A DNA stretch of 7,488 nucleotides from an uncultured Clostridia bacterium (GTDB lineage: Bacteria > Bacillota > Clostridia > Saccharofermentanales > Saccharofermentanaceae). Position 1 is the first letter of the stretch, and each line of letters opens with the position of its first letter. A program made the position numbers and the translations under genes. Below, piece by piece: positions 1 through 6,082 of the stretch. The stretch is taken from positions 1 to 7,488 of the forward strand of contig CAMJGB010000091.1 of NCBI GenBank assembly GCA_946405115.1. The letters run 5' to 3'. The notes under the pieces were generated by a model. That model saw nothing but the letters and a program-made list of their open reading frames with translations. It did no database searches and had not been told where the DNA came from.

Positions 1-1
1 G

Positions 2-1633
2 TATGAGGCGGTCATGCTCCTCGGCAAGAAGCATACCAATGCGTGCGTAGTAGGTGACGACGATCAGTCCATCTATGCTTTCCGAGGTGCCGATGTAAGG
101 ATGATCCTTAACTTTGAGAAGGATTTCCCGGGTGCGAAGGTAATTAAACTTGAACAGAATTACAGATCCACTAAGACCATCCTTGAGGCGGCAAACGAAG
201 TTATAGCTAATAACAAGAACCGTAAGAGCAAGGTGCTTAGAACCGAAGGTGACGAAGGCGGTAAGATCATCGTCATGAATGCGGATAACGGTAATCTTGA
301 AGCGCGTTGGACAGCAGATACGATCAAGAGAATGGTCGATAAGGGAAGATGTGCTTACAAGGATTGCGCGATACTTTACAGAGTCAACGCATTGAGCCGT
401 TCGATAGAGTCGGCGCTTCGTGAGAAGCAGATACCGTTTAAGGTTTACGGCGGCATGCGATTCTACGACCGTAAGGAGATTAAGGATGTAATCTCATACT
501 TAAGGATCATCAATGACAGTCATGATGACCTTGCTTTGGAGAGAATCATTAATGTTCCGAAGAGAGGTATCGGCGATACTTCGATCGACAGGATCAGGGA
601 TATCGCCCGAGAGAACGGTCTGTCGATGTTCGATGTGTGCGCGGCATCCCATTCTTACCCCGATCTTCAAAGATCAAGCGGCAAGCTTCATATGTTCACG
701 GATCTTATCGAGAGCTTCCGTGAGAAGCTTCTTGAAGACATAAGCTTCAAGGATTTTGTGGATTACGTCGAGAATGAATCCGGCATGATCCAGGAGATTA
801 TTGATCAGCGTGAGAAGAAGGGAGAAGTTACCGACAGAGTCGAGAACCTTAAGGAACTTTTGTCTGAAGCGAGCGAATTTGAGAAGGCTCACAGAACTAA
901 TCCGGATGAGAATCGTAAGAATGAGGACGATCCTGATGATGTCTATCTTGATGAAGAGAATAAGACATCCGATACGCTTCAGGGAATCCTTGCCATCTAT
1001 CTTGAGAATGCTGCTCTTTATGCATCAGGTGATGAATATAACGAGGGCGATGACTTTGTTAAGCTCATGACCGTTCACAGTGCGAAGGGCCTTGAGTTTA
1101 ATGCCGTATTCATCATCGGTGTTGAAGACGGTATCTTCCCGAGTTATAAGTCCATAAGCAGTTCGACGGATCTTGAAGAGGAGCGTCGTCTTATGTATGT
1201 TGCCATCACGAGAGCCAAGAAGGATCTGTTTATCGTTCTTACAAGACAGAGAATGCTCTTCGGTCAGACTCAGTGTTTCTCTCCTTCGAGATTCCTTAAG
1301 GAGATTAACCCAGAGCATCTTTACAAGATCGGCGGAGCAAGGGAAGTTAAGACTGATGCTACGATGAAGGTATCTTCTTCACCTGCAAGAGAGAAGGCCA
1401 GGAAGGAGCTTTCCACTGCGCTTAAGTCGTCGTTTACAAGCAAGCCTTCTGTTCCGGGCGGACTTACATCTGATAAGTTTACGGTTGGACTTAAGGTTAC
1501 TCACAAGAGATTCGGTGACGGTGTTGTACTCAAGGTTGAGCCTGTTGCAGGTGATGCTTTGATCACGGTCGATTTTGACGGAATGAAGAAGAATATGCTC
1601 GCGAACTCTGCGGGACTTACAAGGAGGGAATGA
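2..1633 (+). CDS. pcrA: UvrD/PcrA-type superfamily 1 DNA helicase, 5'-truncated
   Basis: ATP-dependent 3'-5' DNA helicase of the PcrA/UvrD family, acting in excision repair, removal of recombinase filaments and transcription-coupled repair. The frame is open from base 2 and the true start lies upstream, so about 200 N-terminal residues, including Walker A and the DE-box, are missing. Counting M at base 14 as residue 1, motif III is VVGDDDQSIYAFRGAD (12-27), motif IV LEQNYRST (46-53), a PKRGIG hairpin of the 2B region lies at 182-187, motif V is TVHSAKGLEF (353-362) and motif VI EEERRLMYVAITRAK (388-402). Residues 489-539 form the Tudor-like C-terminal domain (GLKVTHKRFGDG, then ITVDFDG), which in PcrA contacts RNA polymerase. 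An acidic stretch at about 296-320 looks like a local insertion. The stop codon lies one base before the next gene. Family assignment is very secure; PcrA rather than UvrD follows from the presumed Firmicute host and this tail. Confidence 0.96.
   Translation, partial: YEAVMLLGKKHTNACVVGDDDQSIYAFRGADVRMILNFEKDFPGAKVIKLEQNYRSTKTILEAANEVIANNKNRKSKVLRTEGDEGGKIIVMNADNGNLEARWTADTIKRMVDKGRCAYKDCAILYRVNALSRSIESALREKQIPFKVYGGMRFYDRKEIKDVISYLRIINDSHDDLALERIINVPKRGIGDTSIDRIRDIARENGLSMFDVCAASHSYPDLQRSSGKLHMFTDLIESFREKLLEDISFKDFVDYVENESGMIQEIIDQREKKGEVTDRVENLKELLSEASEFEKAHRTNPDENRKNEDDPDDVYLDEENKTSDTLQGILAIYLENAALYASGDEYNEGDDFVKLMTVHSAKGLEFNAVFIIGVEDGIFPSYKSISSSTDLEEERRLMYVAITRAKKDLFIVLTRQRMLFGQTQCFSPSRFLKEINPEHLYKIGGAREVKTDATMKVSSSPAREKARKELSTALKSSFTSKPSVPGGLTSDKFTVGLKVTHKRFGDGVVLKVEPVAGDALITVDFDGMKKNMLANSAGLTRRE
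1621..1628 (+). promoter_or_regulatory. Strong ribosome binding site for the dGTPase-family gene
   Basis: AAGGAGGG sits six bases before the ATG at 1635 and lies inside the last codons of the helicase gene. The near-perfect Shine-Dalgarno match fixes the start and suggests translational coupling, since the helicase stop (1631-1633) falls between this site and the start codon. Confidence 0.85.
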
Positions 1634-1634
1634 A

Positions 1635-2852
1635 ATGGACAGCTTATTCGATTTGTTCGGCGATGCACTCGGCAATCTTCCGGTAGAGCCTCATCTCATC
1701 GATAACTACAAAGATGCCAGAGAGATAGAGCTAATCCGTAACGAGCGTGAGAAGACACTCTCTCCTTTTGCCATGAGGACGGGAAACTCAAGAGGAAGGC
1801 TCATTCCCGAAGAACCCTGTCAGATCAGAAGTCCTTATGAGAGAGATTTGGGAAGGATCATCTTCTCACAGTCCTTCAGACGTCTTCGTCATAAGACACA
1901 GGTTTTCTTCAATCCTGTTAACGACCATATCTGCTCAAGAATCGAGCACGTAATCTATGTTAATTACATCTCGACCATCATCGGCCGAGCATTGAACCTT
2001 AATATCGATCTTATCCAGGCGATCGCTTTGGGTCATGATATCGGACACTCACCTTACGGACATACCGGAGAGCGAGTTCTTAATAAGTGCATCAAGTCCG
2101 TTGATCCCAACCTGTTCTTCGAGCATGAAGTGCACAGCCTGAGAGTACTTGATGTTCTTGAGGAGCATAGGCCCGGTGAGTTCGGACTTAACCTTACTTT
2201 CGAGGTAAGAGACGGCATCGTATCGCACTGCGGTGAGACTTACGATGAGTTCTGCCTTACTCCTAATAGGGAGAAGACTGAGCAGGAGGTATCCGGTAAG
2301 CCTGAGAAGGACAGATCAAGGCCGGCAACACTTGAGGCCTGCGTTGTAAGATTCGCAGATAAGATTGCTTATGTCGGAAGGGATATCGAAGATGCAAGAA
2401 GAGCCGGAATTATCGGTGAGACTGATTTTGTAAGTTCTGAAGCTCTTAAGAGACTCGGTACGACTAATTCGGAGATCATCAATATTCTTGTAGGCGACAT
2501 CGTTCACAGCAGCCTTAACCGTGATGAGATCAGGATGTCTAACGAGAATTTTGCAGCGATGAACGAGTATCTTAATGCGAACCTGCATGAGATTTATCTC
2601 TCGCCTAAGATTAAGACTTATGAGGATATGGTTAAGCTCCAGATTGAAGCGATCTTTAATGCGTTTATGGAGTGTACCGAGGACATCGAGAAGGCAAGAG
2701 CTTCAAAGAATGAAGCGATCAGAAGTTTCGCATCTTTCTATGAGAAGCATCCACAGCCTGATTGTCCTTCGGTAAGGAAGGTAGTCGATTATATCGCAGG
2801 TATGACAGACACTTATGCGAATGCATGCTTCGATGAATTGTACAGAGTATAA
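1635..2852 (+). CDS. dgt: dGTPase-family HD-domain deoxynucleotide triphosphohydrolase
   Basis: Probable dNTP triphosphohydrolase of the Dgt/SAMHD1-like HD family, which splits dGTP or other dNTPs into deoxynucleoside and triphosphate in the cytoplasm. Family signatures appear in order: RSPYERDLGRIIFSQSFRRL with HKTQV (residues 65-90), the first metal histidine in CSRIEHV (H105), the HD pair in ALGHDIGHSPYGHTGE (H134, D135, with H138 and H143), and the last metal aspartate in RFADKIAY (D242), followed by GRDIEDA. All expected metal ligands are present. At 405 residues it is longer than common Firmicute Dgt proteins (roughly 330-350). The extra length includes about 30 N-terminal residues starting MDSLFDLFG and a charged insert near 206-230. 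The form DHICSRIEHV in place of the usual TRLTHTLEV suggests a Clostridia-specific subfamily, so the substrate is not certain and the symbol is family-level only. ATG 1635 is chosen for its strong ribosome binding site and one-base gap to the helicase. Confidence 0.9.
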   Translation: MDSLFDLFGDALGNLPVEPHLIDNYKDAREIELIRNEREKTLSPFAMRTGNSRGRLIPEEPCQIRSPYERDLGRIIFSQSFRRLRHKTQVFFNPVNDHICSRIEHVIYVNYISTIIGRALNLNIDLIQAIALGHDIGHSPYGHTGERVLNKCIKSVDPNLFFEHEVHSLRVLDVLEEHRPGEFGLNLTFEVRDGIVSHCGETYDEFCLTPNREKTEQEVSGKPEKDRSRPATLEACVVRFADKIAYVGRDIEDARRAGIIGETDFVSSEALKRLGTTNSEIINILVGDIVHSSLNRDEIRMSNENFAAMNEYLNANLHEIYLSPKIKTYEDMVKLQIEAIFNAFMECTEDIEKARASKNEAIRSFASFYEKHPQPDCPSVRKVVDYIAGMTDTYANACFDELYRV

Positions 2853-2862
2853 GGGGGAGAGG
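2853..2862 (+). promoter_or_regulatory. Ribosome binding site deciding the yfbR start
   Basis: The purine run GGGGGAGAGG begins right after the upstream stop codon and ends three bases before ATG 2866, with its best pairing part five to nine bases away. It supports ATG 2866 over the in-frame ATG at 2815, which would overlap the upstream gene by 38 bases and add 17 residues absent from the family. Confidence 0.75.
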
Positions 2863-2865
2863 ATT

Positions 2866-3480
2866 ATGGATAATCAGTTTGCTTTTTACGCCATGCTCGA
2901 CAGGATGCAGTATATTAACCGTTGGGCACTTATGAGAAACAGCCGTTATGAGAATATCAAGGAGCACAGCTTCGATGTTGCTGTTATTGCTCAGGCACTT
3001 GCTATTATTCACAACCATCTTGTGGAGGAAGGGAAGACCACTATGACGGTCGATCCTTTGAAGGTTGAGGCTTACGGCCTTTATCACGACTGTACGGAAA
3101 TCATTACGGGTGATATGCCTACTCCCATAAAGTACAGGAACGATACTATAAAGCAGGCATACAGGGAAGTGGAGCATGAGGCTGCTGAAAGCCTTGCATC
3201 ACAGCTTCCTGATTATATGAAGGATTACTATATGTCCTGGCTTTCTCCGTCCTACGAAGGTGAGGAAGGAGCTTTGCATAAGAAGCTCGTTAAGGCGGCT
3301 GATAAGATCTGCGCTTACATAAAATGCATGAGAGAGAAACTTGCCGGTAATATGGAATTTGATTCGGCAATGGTAACATTAAGGGGGACTATTGATAATA
3401 TAGACTTACCTGAAGTTAAGATCTTCATGGAGAAATTCGTTCCTTCGTTCGGTCTTAACCTTGATGAACTTAACAGATAA
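2866..3480 (+). CDS. yfbR: YfbR-type HD-domain 5'-deoxynucleotidase
   Basis: Predicted 5'-deoxynucleotidase that removes phosphate from deoxyribonucleoside 5'-monophosphates, using a divalent metal, in the cytoplasm. The 204-residue product is close to E. coli YfbR (199) and resembles it along its length: INRWALMRN (17-25; R19 and W20 match the residues that exclude ribonucleotides), the first metal histidine in KEHS (H34), YHDCTEIITGDMPTPIKY (73-90; H74 and D75 are the HD pair, with E78 and D83 matching the catalytic region), KAADKICAYIKC (D146, last metal ligand) and a conserved tail with KFVPSFGLNLDEL. All key residues are kept. The start is set by family length and the adjacent ribosome binding site. 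It follows the dGTPase-family gene by 13 bases, so two HD phosphohydrolases for deoxynucleotides are made together. What I see is a full-length, intact enzyme; the pathway role in dNTP balance or salvage is inferred. Confidence 0.95.
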   Translation: MDNQFAFYAMLDRMQYINRWALMRNSRYENIKEHSFDVAVIAQALAIIHNHLVEEGKTTMTVDPLKVEAYGLYHDCTEIITGDMPTPIKYRNDTIKQAYREVEHEAAESLASQLPDYMKDYYMSWLSPSYEGEEGALHKKLVKAADKICAYIKCMREKLAGNMEFDSAMVTLRGTIDNIDLPEVKIFMEKFVPSFGLNLDELNR

Positions 3481-3482
3481 AC

Positions 3483-3492
3483 GGGGTTATAA
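3483..3492 (+). promoter_or_regulatory. Weak translation start region before a GTG codon
   Basis: Only GGGG (3483-3486) resembles a ribosome binding site, six bases before GTG 3493. An in-frame TAA at 3490-3492 touches the GTG, so no start further upstream is possible. The first in-frame ATG downstream (3589) would remove most of the membrane segment. GTG is therefore the start, and initiation is probably weaker than for the genes upstream. Confidence 0.65.
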
Positions 3493-6069
3493 GTGGCAGC
3501 ACCTGTAAAGAAGACAAAAGAATACCTCTTGGCAACAGCAGTTACAGCTGCCGTATCTTTAGTCCTGATATTAATTGCAGGTATAAGCATGGCGGGTATG
3601 AGCGTTCCGTACGATAAGCCTTCTTCTCAGGACGAGGATATTATTCTCCGTACGGCCGATCTTACGGGTAACCACGAATCCACATACAGAGCTTTATACA
3701 GAGTAGGTTCCGGTTATTACACGGTCGGTGATTATGCAGTAAGAGCATTCACAAGTTCCGACTATCTTGTATCCGGTAAGGACGATACGTCATTTGCCAA
3801 TGATCTTTCGGGCGTTATCTACGGCGGAATCAATCAGGAGATGGTAAATGATGCCGTTAATATGCTTGGAAGCAGATCCCGTATGTATGTAATTAACGAG
3901 ATGCTTGCACAGGAGGACAGATCCTTGAAAGTCTCAGGATCCGTATCTTCTGATCCGGGCGACAGTTTCTCTGACTGTACTTTAACATCTTCACTTGAGG
4001 GCGAGGGCGGAATCACGCTCGGCATCAGGAAGGTTGAAGGTAACTTCGTAACTACCGGTGACGGAATCAGAACAGACTTCTTCGTAGATGGAATCTGCTA
4101 TCAGGGCAATATCTCCATAAGTGATGCAGGTGACGGAACCAGAAACTTCGTCATGTCATGGAACAGTGACGGAGTTGGCGCAGGTGACCATGATGTTCTG
4201 ATACTTCTCAGATCTTCAGACGGAAGAGGAACGGTCATCGCCGGCGGCAGCATCTATGTTCCTAATACCATGAGACTTGTAAACAACAACGTTCAGCCTG
4301 GATCGATTGCTGAAGGCAGTCAGTCTTCCTGGTATGTACTTGATGCGCAGGAGACAAATGCGTACGTCAACTTTGTAAACCTCTCAGGAGACATCAAGGT
4401 ATCAATCTTTGATGCTTACGGAAATCTCATCGGATATAACGATCTTGAGGGAACGGGATATGAGGTTCTTCGTGGAAGCAGACAGAATATCGAAGCCATC
4501 GTAGAAGATACGGGATTATCCGGTGTTACCAATACCTTCTACATTAAGGTTGAAAGAGGTGCACTTAACGAGGATCCTAACGGTGCCGTTACATACACGA
4601 TGATCCAGAGCCGCGAGGCTGCTTATTATGACGGCGGTTATGTAGCGGTAATTGAGGATGTAGGCGCTGTTCCTACACCGTATCCTGTCGTCGGAAATAC
4701 GACCACATACTACGGCCGTCAGATCCAGATTCAGGATATGAGCAATAACGTAATGACTGTCTACTATGAGGATATCGATTATCTGCCGATCAACGGTGAG
4801 CTTAATGAACTTACGTTGTCTTATGTCGGCACCGGGATTGATCTCGGATTTACTCCTCAGTTCAGCTACAGATACAATGAGTACGGCTTTATGTCTCCTG
4901 ATCCTGTAGATGAGCTTACTTTCTATGCCACGGCTAAGGAAGGAAACTTCGCTACAGTTACGGCGATCCTTGATAATGCTAACGGAACACAGCAGATTCC
5001 CGTAGGCGGAAACTTCTCATTTGCACAGGGTGAGAACAAGCTTACAGTATCGGTAAGATCTTTTGACGGTATGGCAAGAGACTTTACTATCTACGCTCTC
5101 ATCGGTGATGACAATGGTACATTCTGTGAGGATACTTTGTCACAGTTCCCGGTAAGTTACGGAAGCGGCTTGTGGCTTTTGCATTCAATTCATCCGAACT
5201 ATATCTTCACTCCCTATGACACGGGAATGAGTTTCTATACGGTCCTTGATTATGAGGACAGCGGATCGAGAAATCTTGCCAATATCAACAGCAATCCTAC
5301 ATGGGCTGATTCTTCAAGTCCTGAGTATGACGGCGGCGGCTGGCATGCTGCAACGAATGAGACGGTAAGATACTTCCTTGATCCCAGAAACTATCTTGAT
5401 CAGACCCACATTTTCTCGTTCGAGGTTTTGTCCTTTAATCCTGAAGTACAGACAGTCGACGGATTAAGTTCCATCCTGGACGGAAGCTTCATGGATGTAT
5501 CGGATACTGACTACGCTCAGATCATCTACAACGCGGGACAGACAGCGGGTGTATCACCGTATCTTCTCGCGAGCAGAATAATCCAGGAGATGGGTTATAA
5601 CGGTGAATCGTTACTCTGTTCCGGAACACTTCCGGGTTATGAGGGTTACTACAACTTCTTTAACATCGGTTCCACACCTAATCCAAATGTTGAGAACGGA
5701 GCTCTTATCAATGGTGCAAGATATGCACAGTGGGGTTCTGATCCTGACGGTCAGGTTATAACTGATGAAGAAGCTGCACTTATGCTTCCTTGGGATAATG
5801 TCCCTGATGCAATTACAGGCGGAGCTCTCTGGATCGCAGGAAGTTACATCTCTATCGGTCAGGATACTTTGTATTTCCAGAAGTTCGATGTCATCAATAA
5901 CAATGACGGTCTTTACCAGCATCAGTATGCTCAGAATGTATCAATGGCTTATTACGAGGGCGTAAGATACTTCAGAGGTTACGCATCCTGTGACATGCTC
6001 GATCAGCCGTTTGAATTCCTTATTCCTGTATATTCGGGACTGCCCGATACTTACGGTGTAATGCCTTGA
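3493..6069 (+). CDS. Exported multidomain N-acetylglucosaminidase (GH73/LytD-like)
   Basis: Predicted peptidoglycan hydrolase cutting the N-acetylglucosamine side of the glycan chain, acting outside the membrane. Its 858 residues read as follows. Residues 6-37 have lysines and then a long hydrophobic segment (LLATAVTAAVSLVLILIAG), a signal peptide or uncleaved anchor. Residues 38-260 are unrecognised, with an Ig-like stretch near 225-257. Residues 262-373 look like a PPC (pre-peptidase C-terminal) beta-sandwich (SWYVLDAQE, then VSIFDAYGNLIGYND, ending VTYTM). Residues 437-539 look like a cadherin-like beta-sandwich (LNELTLSY to FTIYALIG). Residues 552-850 are the hydrolase region, starting FPVSYGSGLWLLHSIHPNY. 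Its hallmarks are SPYLLASRIIQEMG, with E699 the likely catalytic acid, PGYEGYYNFFNIG, GQDTLYFQKFDV and a tail near FLIPVYSGLP. No LPXTG motif, choline-binding repeat or dockerin is visible. The hydrolase call is strong; PPC and cadherin-like assignments rest on fold pattern only. Confidence 0.9.
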   Translation: MAAPVKKTKEYLLATAVTAAVSLVLILIAGISMAGMSVPYDKPSSQDEDIILRTADLTGNHESTYRALYRVGSGYYTVGDYAVRAFTSSDYLVSGKDDTSFANDLSGVIYGGINQEMVNDAVNMLGSRSRMYVINEMLAQEDRSLKVSGSVSSDPGDSFSDCTLTSSLEGEGGITLGIRKVEGNFVTTGDGIRTDFFVDGICYQGNISISDAGDGTRNFVMSWNSDGVGAGDHDVLILLRSSDGRGTVIAGGSIYVPNTMRLVNNNVQPGSIAEGSQSSWYVLDAQETNAYVNFVNLSGDIKVSIFDAYGNLIGYNDLEGTGYEVLRGSRQNIEAIVEDTGLSGVTNTFYIKVERGALNEDPNGAVTYTMIQSREAAYYDGGYVAVIEDVGAVPTPYPVVGNTTTYYGRQIQIQDMSNNVMTVYYEDIDYLPINGELNELTLSYVGTGIDLGFTPQFSYRYNEYGFMSPDPVDELTFYATAKEGNFATVTAILDNANGTQQIPVGGNFSFAQGENKLTVSVRSFDGMARDFTIYALIGDDNGTFCEDTLSQFPVSYGSGLWLLHSIHPNYIFTPYDTGMSFYTVLDYEDSGSRNLANINSNPTWADSSSPEYDGGGWHAATNETVRYFLDPRNYLDQTHIFSFEVLSFNPEVQTVDGLSSILDGSFMDVSDTDYAQIIYNAGQTAGVSPYLLASRIIQEMGYNGESLLCSGTLPGYEGYYNFFNIGSTPNPNVENGALINGARYAQWGSDPDGQVITDEEAALMLPWDNVPDAITGGALWIAGSYISIGQDTLYFQKFDVINNNDGLYQHQYAQNVSMAYYEGVRYFRGYASCDMLDQPFEFLIPVYSGLPDTYGVMP

Positions 6070-6072
6070 GGT
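6068..6072 (+). promoter_or_regulatory. Ribosome binding site for the cohesin-like gene
   Basis: GAGGT overlaps the stop codon of the glucosaminidase gene and lies ten bases before ATG 6083, a slightly long spacing. The overlap with the stop suggests that the two exported proteins are translated in a coupled way. The nearer ATG at 6075 leads to a stop after four codons and is not used for this protein. Confidence 0.6.
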
Positions 6073-6082
6073 ATATGGTGCG

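Noticed and set aside
801..1070. Arginine- and methionine-rich open frame inside the helicase gene
   Set aside because: A frame-shifted reading of the conserved helicase sequence, with a biased composition and no family resemblance.
2815..2865. Longer yfbR start at ATG 2815
   Set aside because: It would add 17 residues not seen in the family and overlap the upstream gene by 38 bases; ATG 2866 has a ribosome binding site and gives the family length.
2719..3177. Reverse-strand open frame of 152 codons
   Set aside because: It lies fully across the end of the dGTPase-family gene and the start of yfbR, both strongly supported. Its translation shows no recognisable motif, and no good ribosome binding site was seen.
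3370..3410. AT-rich GATAAT-like stretch as an internal promoter for the exported pair
   Set aside because: No convincing -35 element at a proper distance, and the sequence lies within the yfbR coding region, so the match is weak.
3481..3492. Terminator between the nucleotide genes and the wall genes
   Set aside because: The gap is only 12 bases and has no inverted repeat followed by a T run.
3493..6069. Dockerin or LPXTG motif in the glucosaminidase that could explain the neighbouring cohesin-like domain
   Set aside because: Asp- and Gly-rich phrases such as SDAGDGTR occur singly and lack the paired calcium loops of a dockerin; the C-terminus shows no LPXTG motif or trailing hydrophobic segment.
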